Positions 25,431 to 33,542 of a stretch of DNA of 64,000 bases are shown piece after piece (within the stretch, counting starts at the first letter, position 1; the number at the start of each line of letters is the position of its first letter). This stretch comes from Streptomyces guryensis (GTDB lineage: Bacteria; Actinomycetota; Actinomycetes; Streptomycetales; Streptomycetaceae), in the NCBI RefSeq assembly GCF_021261325.1, contig NZ_JAJSBI010000021.1, positions 119,427 to 183,426 on the forward strand. Direction: 5' to 3'. The translations under genes and the position numbers were made by a program. The notes under the pieces were generated by a model that did not search any database, had not been told where the DNA came from, and saw only the letters and a list, made by a program, of their open reading frames with translations.

Positions 25431-26774
25431 TCAGCGGCCGCGGCGGTAGAGGGTGCGCGCGTGCTCGCTGAACGGGGAGGGCTGCACGGTGGCACGGATG
25501 CGGGGGAATCCGAGGTCGGCCTCGGGGTCGGTGCCGGGACCGGGGTGCTCGCCCCAGACCACCGTCACCTCCGTGCCCGGTGCGGCGTGCTCGGAGTCGA
25601 TCAGGGTCTGGGCCAGGACGGTGCCCACCGGGTCGACCGACGCGGTCTGCATCGTCATACCGACCAGACCGGCAGCGGTCTCCACCCGGTGGCGGGCATA
25701 GGTGAGTACGAAGCCGGGGGCCTCGCCCTGTCCGACCACGGTGCGGACGTCGTCCGCGTCGAGGACGAGGGTGACCTTGGTGCGCAGCGGGCCGTCCTTG
25801 GCCTTGAGCAGGGCGTCGCGCCCGAGGAAGTCGTGGTTGAAGGAGATCATCTTCCCGTAGCCCAGCTCGTACGGGGAGACGTAGTAGTCCTCGATGTCCT
25901 CCCTGAAGTAGCTGCCGTTCAGCGGACGCTTGCCCTCGATGCCGAACAGCGGCAGGTGCTTGCGGTACTCCGGCAGATCCGGGTCGGTGTAGATACCGGG
26001 CACCGGCGAGGGGATCCAGCCGCTCTCCACACTGGCCGAGGTGTACGCCAGGGCCCCGATCTCGATCAGGCCGAGCGGCTCGCCGACCCTCAGGAACTGC
26101 TCGTGAACGTACGCGGCATGCTCCCAGGGACCGATGAACTCGAAGCCGACCTGGCCGGCCATGCCGTGGCGCAGGGCGCGCAACGGGCGTCCGTCCAGGG
26201 TGATCGCGGTGGAGTGGAAGAACTTCGTCTCCGGCAGCGGCCCGCCGAAGGCGCGCCCGACGAGTTCCGCGGCCAGCGGGCCCTGGATCTGGTAGCGGAA
26301 CAGCTTCGGGTCGCCGCCACCCTGGCGGAAGGCGGAGGACGGGTCGGTGACGAAGCCGACGTCGTAGCCGCCCTTCTCCGCGTGGTACTGCACCCAGTGC
26401 TGCGCCGCCGGGATGCCGCTGAGCAGGTACTTGTTCTCGCCCTCGCGGGCGAGGATCCCGTCGGTGACGATGTGGCCGTCGCGGGTGACCGGCACGTACT
26501 GCTTCGCCTGGCCTATCGCGAACTTCTCGAAGTTGTTGGCGCCGTGGTCGGCCAGCACCTGCGTGGCGTCGGGGCCCTCGATCCACATGTCGTACATGTG
26601 GTGCGAGAGGTTGAGCAGGGCCACGCCCTCGTGCCACGCGGCCTGCTCCTGACGCCAGCCGACGTACTCGCGCGCGACGACCTCAGGGGTCCACGGCTCG
26701 GCATCCGGCTTCCACAGCAGCTTGATCGCCGATCCGGCCTTGTCGATGCCGTCCTGGAGGGAGGGGATGGTCAT
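25431..26774 (-). CDS. THF-dependent O-demethylase, LigM/DesA family (paralogue 1)
   Basis: GcvT-fold methyltransferase that should move a methyl group from a methoxy-aromatic acid (vanillate or syringate type) to THF. The 447-residue length matches Sphingobium LigM. Shared family pieces are NLSHHMYDMWIEGPDA, AKQYVPVTRDGHIVTDGI, RYQIQGPLAAELV, TLDGRPLRALRHGMAGQVGFEF, ESGWIPSPVPGIYT and IEDYYVSPYELGYGKMISFNHDFLGRDAL. A LacI-type operator (26807-26820) lies 33 bases before the start. Downstream in the same direction come metF, purU and folD, exactly the enzymes needed to recycle methyl-THF. A dimethylsulfoniopropionate or glycine-betaine type methyl donor is a less likely alternative. Confidence 0.85.
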   Translation of the reverse strand: MTIPSLQDGIDKAGSAIKLLWKPDAEPWTPEVVAREYVGWRQEQAAWHEGVALLNLSHHMYDMWIEGPDATQVLADHGANNFEKFAIGQAKQYVPVTRDGHIVTDGILAREGENKYLLSGIPAAQHWVQYHAEKGGYDVGFVTDPSSAFRQGGGDPKLFRYQIQGPLAAELVGRAFGGPLPETKFFHSTAITLDGRPLRALRHGMAGQVGFEFIGPWEHAAYVHEQFLRVGEPLGLIEIGALAYTSASVESGWIPSPVPGIYTDPDLPEYRKHLPLFGIEGKRPLNGSYFREDIEDYYVSPYELGYGKMISFNHDFLGRDALLKAKDGPLRTKVTLVLDADDVRTVVGQGEAPGFVLTYARHRVETAAGLVGMTMQTASVDPVGTVLAQTLIDSEHAAPGTEVTVVWGEHPGPGTDPEADLGFPRIRATVQPSPFSEHARTLYRRGR

Positions 26775-26806
26775 GTGCGGCTCCTTTTCGGAATGCCCGA
26801 AGAGAA

Positions 26807-26820
26807 CTAGATCGATTTAG
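26807..26820. promoter_or_regulatory. LacI-type operator (CTAGATCGATTTAG) of the demethylase
   Basis: Nearly perfect palindrome, closest of the set to CTAAATCGATTTAG, directly upstream of the LigM-type gene. It marks an independent promoter inside the folP-lacI series. Confidence 0.7.
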
Positions 26821-26922
26821 TACGCTAGCGCAGCACCCTCGTTCAGGTGACTACGGCGTTACGAATGCATTGCCTGCGCCACATGCACCCTGCGGGCACC
26901 CATGGGCACCACGGACAGGCCG

Positions 26923-27810
26923 TCACAAGCCGGGCGCTGCGTACGCGGCGGCCATGCGCACCGCGTCGAGGCTCGCGCGTACGTCGTGCACACGGACGCA
27001 GAACGCGCCCGCCGCGGCAGCGAGCGCGGAAACAGCGGCCGTCGCCGAGTCCCGCTCCCCGGGCGGCACGTCGCCGGCGCCTCCGCTCGCGAGGGCCGCG
27101 CCGATGAACCGCTTCCTCGACGCGCCGACGAGCAGCGGGAAGCCCAGTCGCCGCAGAGTCCCCAGGCCGGCCAGGAGCGTCCAGTCGTGCTCGGTTCGTT
27201 TGGAGAAGCCGAGTCCCGGGTCGAGGACGATGCGGGCCGGGTCGACCCCCTGGTCCTTCAACCGCCGTACGCGCAGATCGAGTTCGGCCATGACTTCGAC
27301 GACGACGTCACGGTAGTCGGCATGGCGGTCCATCTCCCGGCTGGGCGCACGCCAGTGTGTGGCGACGTAGGGGATGCCGGACGCGGCGACCACCGGCGCC
27401 ATGTCCGGGTCGGCCAGGCCGCCGCTGACGTCGTTGACCAGACACGCTCCCGCTTCGACAGCGGCTCGGGCCACGGCCGCGCGCATGGTGTCGATGCTCA
27501 CGCACACCCCCGCACGGGCGAGTTCGCGCACCACCGGGACAGTCCGGGCCAGCTCCTCGGCCAAGGCCACGGGCCGCGCTCCCGGCCGGGTGGACTCACC
27601 GCCCACGTCGACGATGTCCGCGCCTTGGGCGGCCAGATCAAGCCCGCGGTCGATCGCCTGCTGCGCCTGCGCGTACAGGCCGCCGTCGGAGAAGGAGTCG
27701 GGCGTCACGTTGAGAATGCCCATCACCAGACATCGATCCTGCCGGGGCAGGCCCTCCGGCCGTGGGGATGCTCCCAGCCGCCGGGCGGCGGCACCTTCCG
27801 CGGTCGACAT
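26923..27810 (-). CDS. folP: dihydropteroate synthase
   Basis: Joins p-aminobenzoate to the pterin diphosphate to make dihydropteroate. The 295-residue TIM barrel has both signatures: MGILNVTPDSFSDGG and DVGGESTRPGA, then CVSIDTMRAAVA, NDVSGGLADPDM, DPGLGFSKRTEHD and VGASRKRFIG. I chose the ATG at 27810, which has GGAGG upstream; a longer frame to 27882 lacks it. In the catalytic loop the usual MH is replaced (ATHWRAPSREMD), a mild divergence that suggests a paralogue separate from the housekeeping folate gene. Two LacI-type operators lie in its promoter. With pabB it would boost folate when demethylases are induced. A sulfonamide-insensitive paralogue is a possible side effect. Confidence 0.92.
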   Translation of the reverse strand: MSTAEGAAARRLGASPRPEGLPRQDRCLVMGILNVTPDSFSDGGLYAQAQQAIDRGLDLAAQGADIVDVGGESTRPGARPVALAEELARTVPVVRELARAGVCVSIDTMRAAVARAAVEAGACLVNDVSGGLADPDMAPVVAASGIPYVATHWRAPSREMDRHADYRDVVVEVMAELDLRVRRLKDQGVDPARIVLDPGLGFSKRTEHDWTLLAGLGTLRRLGFPLLVGASRKRFIGAALASGGAGDVPPGERDSATAAVSALAAAAGAFCVRVHDVRASLDAVRMAAAYAAPGL

Positions 27811-27856
27811 CGGCGGCAACCTCCTTGATCCCGCGCCCTGTGGCGGGAACGGGATG

Positions 27857-27870
27857 CTAAATCGATTTTG
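27857..27870. promoter_or_regulatory. LacI-type operator (CTAAATCGATTTTG) of folP
   Basis: One of two 14-mers 47-93 bases before the folP start, matching the consensus at 13 of 14 positions. Confidence 0.65.
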
Positions 27871-27889
27871 TTGAGGGCACAAGGCTTCG

Positions 27890-27903
27890 CTAAATCGTTC
27901 TAG
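27890..27903. promoter_or_regulatory. LacI-type operator (CTAAATCGTTCTAG) of folP
   Basis: Second folP site, 33 bases centre-to-centre from the first. It is identical base for base to the site at 38643-38656. Confidence 0.65.
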
Positions 27904-28557
27904 TCAGCTTCGGGCGGACACCGGCAGCAGGCCTGAGCCGACAGCACACTGCGACTGAAGCCGTCATCGCAGCTCTGGTCACGGCGCGGCGGAGGCGTGT
28001 GGATCCCGCCGTGAAAGGGCGTGGGACGGAGTCTCGCCGCGCTCGGGTCAGTCACGAGTCCGCCGGGCAAGAGCTGGAAGTCGTCATTCCGGCTGTGATC
28101 GCCGCGTTTTGGCTGGTCGGGCGTTGGGCCGGTGATTCGGTGGGAGTTGTGGCCTGTCGTGCTGCCGCTCCCCGGGAGGTCGGGGTCGCCCGGGCACCTC
28201 GCGCCCGGCGGCATCGTTCTCCCCCATCGGCGCGACGTCCGGCGAGCAGACGCCGATCCAGCCCATCGACGGTCAGGTCGGTCTGGCCGGATTCCAGCGC
28301 AACCGGGACTCGGCGGCCGACCTGGCGTACGTCGCCGCGCCGATCACGGACGGCAGGCTCAGCGCGCCCGTGGGCTGCCGGGGCAGCTGGGAGCAGGCCG
28401 GTGAGGCGGTCGCCGGGCTACGCGGCCGACGCGTGCGGGGCACGGCCGTTCTCACGGTGGGCTGGGTGCCGTTCCCTGTGCGACCGCGGTGCCGTGCGGT
28501 CATGGTCGTGGGCAGGGCAGGCCGGTGGTGCCGGGCTGTCCCGCCCACGGGTCGGGG
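27904..28557. other. gene-free stretch with a coding-like relic
   Basis: No complete gene. Bases about 28225-28440 on the plus strand read PIGATSGEQTPIQPIDG and QVGLAGFQRNRDSAADLAYV with strongly GC-ending codons and no start or recognised family; this may be a truncated gene fragment. Confidence 0.35.
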
Positions 28558-28610
28558 GTCAGTGGGTCAGTGGGTCAGTGGGTCAGTGGGTCAGTGGGTC
28601 AGTGGGTCAG
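28558..28610. repeat. tandem repeat, unit GTCAGTGG, six copies plus five bases
   Basis: Six exact, uninterrupted copies of an 8-base unit followed by GTCAG. The last partial unit contains the stop codon of the GH59 gene (complement of 28607-28609). Every shift by one unit would leave the stop in place, so it changes the 3' untranslated region only. Confidence 0.9.
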
Positions 28611-31063
28611 GAGAGCTTGACGAGGGTCCACTGCTGGTTGGTGGCGCCGTTGGTGGGCCATTCGTCGATGGCCGCGCCGTCGGCGGTCGAGTTCTTGGCG
28701 ACGTCGAGCATGTAGCCGTTCGCGCGTGTCTCGATGGTGTAGCTGCCGTTGTCCGACGGGGCTATCACCCATTGCTGGTTGGCGCCGCCGTTGGATGTGA
28801 AGAGCTGTAGCTGGGTGCCGGTCCAGGTGCTGAAATAGGGGATGTCGAGGGCCTTGCCGCTGCCGACGCCGGTGATGGTGTAGTACCCGGCACTGTTGCG
28901 GGCCAGGGTCCACTGCTGGTTGGTGCCGCCGTTGTAGGTCCACTGGTCGATCAGGGTGCCGTCGGCGGTGCCGCGCCCGACGGCGTCGAGGGCCTTGCCG
29001 CTGTTGACACTGACGATCTTGTAGGTGCCGGAGAGGTCGGGCACCGTTCCCGGAGTGATGGACAGGTTGGAGTACTGGACGGGGTAGTACCCCATGGTGC
29101 CGAGGCCGACCTGGCCGCCGCCGTAGCTGGCGTCGGTGACCGTGCCGACGGTGGTGCCGTCGATCTTGGCGGTGATCGTGCTGTCCTGGAAGGACAGGGC
29201 GAGTTTGTGCCAGGTGTTCGTGCCGGGGGCTGTCACCGTGCCGCTGGCCAGGGTGGTCCAGGTCCACGAGGTGTTGCTCTTCAGCAGCGACCAGGCGCCG
29301 GTGTCGCTCAGCCGCAGGTGGTAGGCGTTCAGACCGTCGTTGCCCCTCGCCTGGGTGCCGGCGCGGCCGAGGATCTCGGCGGCACTGCCGCTCTGCTCCA
29401 TCAGTACGTCGGAGCTGACCGTGTAGTTGCTCCAGCCCAGGTCGCCCATGAGGGTGTACGGCTGAGTACTGGGCGTAGTGACCCAGCGGATCGGCTGGAC
29501 CGGCGCCATCTGGCGCAGGCACTCACCGCTCCGGCCGCCGCCGCAGGAGGCCGCCTGGAACGCGCCGTTCATCGAGGAGAGGTACTTGGCCTCCTGCCCG
29601 GTGCTGTATCCGGCGAAGCTGTCGGAGTACGGCAGCGCCAGCTGGGTGCGCTGCGGAGACGTGGCGGTGCCCGCGCCCTGACCGGTGGTGGTGGTCACGG
29701 TGTAGATGTGGCCGGGGGCCAGGGTCAGCGTGTACGTTCCGCCGCCGGCCGTCAGGTCGGCGTTGCGGACCATGTGCGGGTTGGCGGTGCCCGGGGCGGA
29801 CAGGTCGGTGGACCACACGTGCAGGGTGCCGCCGGGCAGGCCGCCGGCGACGCTCATGGTGACCGTCTGGGACGCGGCGGCGTCCATGGTCTCGAAGACG
29901 CTGCTCCAGGCGCTCTTGTCGGGTGCGGCGTAGCTGACGTAGCTGCCGTTGTTGCGGTCGCCGCCGAGGTAGCCGCTTGCGGTGTCGAGGTACTTCCAGC
30001 CGGGCGAGGTGAACTGCGTGGTCTGGGCGATCGACCAGGTGGTGCGGCCCACGCTGTAGTTGCCGGACCACGGCTGATTGGCGGTGATCAGACCCTGGTC
30101 GTGGAAGATGAGGTTCTGGTAGGTGGACGCGACGATCGGCCAGTTGATGTAGGCGGTCATCTTGCCGTCGATGTAGCCGCGGTTGAGGCCGCGGGCAACG
30201 GGGGCCGCGCCGTTCTCGGCGTTCTCGGAGCCGCTCTCGCTGGCCCAGATCGGCTTGCCGAGTGTCTGGGCGTCAGAGGTGGAGGAGCAGCTCTTCATCG
30301 CGGGGAAGACGCACGGGTAGTGTGCGCCGGCGATGTCCACGGCGTTGTAGAGGCTGGTGTCGTTCTTCATGCTGGTGGCGATGTTCCAGTTGGCAAGGTC
30401 CCCGCCGACCAGCTGCGTAGAGGCGTAGCCGTTCGAAACCAGGGCCGACTTCAGGTTCTCGTACCAGGTCGCGTCGTAATTCCTCTCGTTCCAGCCGCCG
30501 ATGTAGTCGATGGTCAGGCCGTGCTGCTTGGCACAGCCGAGCCAGGACATCAGGTAGTCGATCATGTCCTGGGAGTAGAAGGTGCCGTTCCCGATCCAGC
30601 CGGGCGCGCCCCAGGACAGCGCGGAGAGCTTGATGTTCGGGTTGCGTGCCTTGGCCTGCTCCATCAGCCACCACTCGTAGCCCGCGTTGCAGTCGATGGT
30701 GCCCTTGGTGTGCTCGATGCTGGCCTCGGCGCCGTCGGTGGAGTTGGTGTCACCGCCGACCTCGACCTTGAGTATCTGCAGGTCGGCTCCGTAGCCCGGC
30801 TTGAAGAGGTAGTCGAGGATCTGGTTGCGCTGGGTGGCCGGGTAGTCGTACAGCAGACGGGTGTTGCCGCCTCCGCCGCTGATCGCCCCGATGCCGTCGA
30901 AGGTGCGCCCGCTGCTCGTGCCGTCCACCGTGACCGCGGTGTTCGTGACGGCGTACGCCGGGGTCGGGATGCGCCCGCTGAGCAGTGCGAGAGCGAGGAG
31001 CAGGACGGTCAGAACCGCCATCGGTCTGATGCGTCTGCTGCGCAGACTCAGGATGTTGTTCAA
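28607..31063 (-). CDS. secreted GH59 galactosidase (galactosylceramidase-like) with ricin-type lectin domain
   Basis: An 818-residue exported enzyme. It starts at a TTG (31063) with AGGAG seven bases away and has a hydrophobic signal ending near TPAYA. The catalytic part aligns with galactocerebrosidase: FDGIGAISGGGG, ILDYLFKPGYGADLQILKVE, GYEWWLMEQAK, acid/base Glu in IGGWNERNYDA and probable nucleophile in IWASESGSEN. Residues about 510-680 form a beta-sandwich typical of GH59, and the last 130 residues are a ricin B-type (CBM13) trefoil with three QQW repeats. It would cut terminal beta-galactose from galactans or glycolipids outside the cell; bacterial GH59 substrates are poorly known. 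It has no close partner gene here. Confidence 0.85.
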   Translation of the reverse strand: MNNILSLRSRRIRPMAVLTVLLLALALLSGRIPTPAYAVTNTAVTVDGTSSGRTFDGIGAISGGGGNTRLLYDYPATQRNQILDYLFKPGYGADLQILKVEVGGDTNSTDGAEASIEHTKGTIDCNAGYEWWLMEQAKARNPNIKLSALSWGAPGWIGNGTFYSQDMIDYLMSWLGCAKQHGLTIDYIGGWNERNYDATWYENLKSALVSNGYASTQLVGGDLANWNIATSMKNDTSLYNAVDIAGAHYPCVFPAMKSCSSTSDAQTLGKPIWASESGSENAENGAAPVARGLNRGYIDGKMTAYINWPIVASTYQNLIFHDQGLITANQPWSGNYSVGRTTWSIAQTTQFTSPGWKYLDTASGYLGGDRNNGSYVSYAAPDKSAWSSVFETMDAAASQTVTMSVAGGLPGGTLHVWSTDLSAPGTANPHMVRNADLTAGGGTYTLTLAPGHIYTVTTTTGQGAGTATSPQRTQLALPYSDSFAGYSTGQEAKYLSSMNGAFQAASCGGGRSGECLRQMAPVQPIRWVTTPSTQPYTLMGDLGWSNYTVSSDVLMEQSGSAAEILGRAGTQARGNDGLNAYHLRLSDTGAWSLLKSNTSWTWTTLASGTVTAPGTNTWHKLALSFQDSTITAKIDGTTVGTVTDASYGGGQVGLGTMGYYPVQYSNLSITPGTVPDLSGTYKIVSVNSGKALDAVGRGTADGTLIDQWTYNGGTNQQWTLARNSAGYYTITGVGSGKALDIPYFSTWTGTQLQLFTSNGGANQQWVIAPSDNGSYTIETRANGYMLDVAKNSTADGAAIDEWPTNGATNQQWTLVKLS

Positions 31064-32374
31064 GGTGGTTCTCCTGGGGTGGGTGGTACCGCTGTACTGA
31101 GCCGCGCCCTTGCGGTCCAGGCCGGCGCCCGGGCATGGGTCACCGGCGCAGGCACGGCGCGGCGGAACAGGTGTTGGAGCGCATGCCTCCACGCCGAGGA
31201 TCCGGCGCGTGCAGGCGTGCTGGGCCCTTACGCCGAGGTAGGCCGGGCTGCGAAGGGTGCAGCCGGGCGCCCCCGCGCAGAAGGGCGGTGCGGTGACTAC
31301 GCGGATCCGGCACCGGCCCGGGGCCGGCGGACGTGCGTGCCTAAGCCGCCTGTTCCGCCATGGGAGAGCCAGGGGGCTGCCGCGGGCACTGCGCGACGGG
31401 CGGAAATCGACGCCCGGCCGGGGCCGAGGGCGTACGTAACGTCGGCGCCCTGGCCGCCGGCCCCGGCGGCCAGGGACGTGCCCCTCGGTGTCGCGCACGA
31501 CGCCGACAGCTCGAAGCCGGAGGCCGAATGTTGGATCCTGTTCGAATTTACGTCACGTACCACGACAATAGGCCTCTCCATTGAGCCAAAGCCGCAACAA
31601 GATCGAAAATATTCGACCAGAACCGCAACCTATAGTCGAGGTGCAGGACGATCAATGGCCCTGAGACGACGGATTCCGCATCCATAAGTTGCAGGAGGAT
31701 GCGCGTTATGCCGAGGCGACCGGAAGATCACCCAGCCGGGAACCCTCGGTCGGCCGGCAGACGAACCACTCGGTCCGGCAACGGCTACTGAGGTTGCGCG
31801 CCGAACAGGCACGGGCCAGGCATCTGCTCCAGGGCGGCGGCGCACACCTGCGGCAGACGGTGGCGTCGCGCCGAGTGGTGCAGCGGCACGGAAATCGTGA
31901 CTGCGCAGGTCAGTCGGGCGATGCAGCCGCCTCCGCGCCGGATGGGGGTGCTGATGCCGGCGCGCAGCACACACTGCGACCGGGCGAGCCGGTCGGCAAC
32001 CGCCACCGCGGCTCTGATCGGAGTCACGCGGCCCGTTCGGCCACACCTCTCGACGGGACGTCACCCGCCAGGCAGACCAGGGCAGTACGCGAAGCGCAAT
32101 CTTTAGTTGTAGCCGACGCCCTTTCGCATACCTGCCCATGTGCCCAGACTTCCCGCAATTGATCGCGCATCGGCCCGCGAACCGGGTCTGTGCAGCGCGA
32201 CCGGGGTGGGCGATGGACAGCGTGGCGCCCGCCCACCGGACATCACGCACAGCGGCCCGACGCGCCCCGAACTCCCCCTCGGACTCGTCCCCGCCGAGCA
32301 GTCGCCCTGGGTGGCTCCCGGCAGTGACGTGCCCGCCGAGGCAGCTCGGGCTCTCGACCATGGAGGTGTAAGCA
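31064..32374. other. 1.3-kb gene-free stretch
   Basis: No supported gene. The part at 31530-31640 is AT-rich (TCGAAAATATTCGA is a short palindrome at about 31603-31616) and probably holds promoters. Frames between 31689 and 32162 have poor codon bias and no family signal. A GGAGG at about 32361 belongs to the next gene. Confidence 0.45.
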
Positions 32375-33526
32375 ATGGCGCTTATCAGAAGACAGTGGCC
32401 GGTGTCGTTCACGGCCCTGCTCGTCGCGTCGGCGGCGCTGGCAGGATGCAGCTCCGGCGACGCCACCGGTTCGTCGGGCAGGACCGCCTCCGTCTCGGGC
32501 CTCGCCACGGCCGAGAAGAAGGTGGCGGCCTCCCAGGCCGCGGTCACCGACTACCCCGTTCCCACCACCGGCGTGCGCGGCGTCGCCAAGTTCAAGGGCC
32601 GCAAGGTCTATTACATCCCGTTCCTCCAGCAGATCCCCGCCTTCGCGGACGCAGCACGGTCGATGCGCGAGGCGCTTGCCAAGGCCGGGCTCTCCCAGCA
32701 GGTATGCGACGGCAAGGCCCAACCCAGCGCGATCGCCGCATGCGTCCAGCAGGCGATGGCGGCGGACGCGGCCGGAATCGTCCTGGACGCCGTTCCTTAC
32801 GGCATGGCTCAGAACGCTCTCGACGCAGCCAAGGCCAAGGGCATCCCGATCGTCATCGCGGACCAGGACCCTCCGTCCGGTTTCACCAACAGCAACCAGG
32901 TGACCTATGTGGCGGGGGTGACCACCCAGCCGAGCGCCATCGCTTGGTGGGCCATCGCAGACTCCAAGGGCAAGGCCGATCTGATCATCACGGAGTCGGC
33001 CGACAACCCGTCGGCGACGAAGTACGTGACGGACTCCCTGCCGATCTACAAGAAGTACTGCCCCGACTGCACGGTCAAGGTCAAGGTGATCACGGCCTCG
33101 ACGCCGGCACTGCTGGCCTCGAACGCGAGCTCCAACATCCTGGCCAACCCGAAGGCCACCTACTACTTCACCCAGTTCGAAGACAGCCTCCAGCCCACCA
33201 TCCAGGGCATCCAGCAGTCGGGGCGCTCCGGCATCTCCCTGTCTGTGACGGCGGGTTCGGTGAACGGCCTGGGCCTGCTCAAGGGCAACTCGGCGGTCAA
33301 GGCGGTCGTGGCCGTGGACGAGGCCTATGCCGCATACGCCCTCACCGACGAGATCCTGCGCATGATGACCAAGTCCGGGCCCGTCGAGGAGCCCATCCCG
33401 ATGCGGCTGTTCACCAAGCAGAACATCGGCAGCATCAAGGTGACAGCCGCGGCCCAGGCCTCCGGCGAGTGGTTCGGCGACGCCTCGTTCCAGGAGGACT
33501 TCGCCAGGCTCTGGAGCGTCGGGTGA
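32375..33526 (+). CDS. ribose-type ABC importer substrate-binding lipoprotein
   Basis: A 383-residue lipoprotein: signal with lipobox LAGC, Cys at residue 25, then a linker and a type I periplasmic-binding fold (KVYYIPFLQQIPAFADAARS, IVLDAVPYGMAQNALDAAKAKGIPIVIAD). It delivers ligand to the ATPase and permease that follow. Two cysteines in YCPDCTV and one pair near QQVCDG...AACVQQ may form disulfides. RbsB-like proteins mostly bind sugars, but relatives bind other small molecules. Its place beside a MarR gene and LigM-type demethylases suggests an aromatic or aromatic glycoside ligand; this is inference. A GGAGG lies upstream of the ATG. Confidence 0.85.
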   Translation: MALIRRQWPVSFTALLVASAALAGCSSGDATGSSGRTASVSGLATAEKKVAASQAAVTDYPVPTTGVRGVAKFKGRKVYYIPFLQQIPAFADAARSMREALAKAGLSQQVCDGKAQPSAIAACVQQAMAADAAGIVLDAVPYGMAQNALDAAKAKGIPIVIADQDPPSGFTNSNQVTYVAGVTTQPSAIAWWAIADSKGKADLIITESADNPSATKYVTDSLPIYKKYCPDCTVKVKVITASTPALLASNASSNILANPKATYYFTQFEDSLQPTIQGIQQSGRSGISLSVTAGSVNGLGLLKGNSAVKAVVAVDEAYAAYALTDEILRMMTKSGPVEEPIPMRLFTKQNIGSIKVTAAAQASGEWFGDASFQEDFARLWSVG

Positions 33527-33542
33527 CGAAGGGGTGCGCACC

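Noticed and set aside
28558..28610. CRISPR-like array
   Set aside because: The repeats are contiguous 8-mers with no spacers.
29207..31687. 826-codon plus-strand frame
   Set aside because: Antisense shadow of the GH59 gene, whose catalytic motifs and signal peptide are on the minus strand.
31689..32162. 157-codon plus-strand gene before the ribose-type importer
   Set aside because: Many rare codons for this genome, no motif, and overlapping frames on the other strand are equally open.
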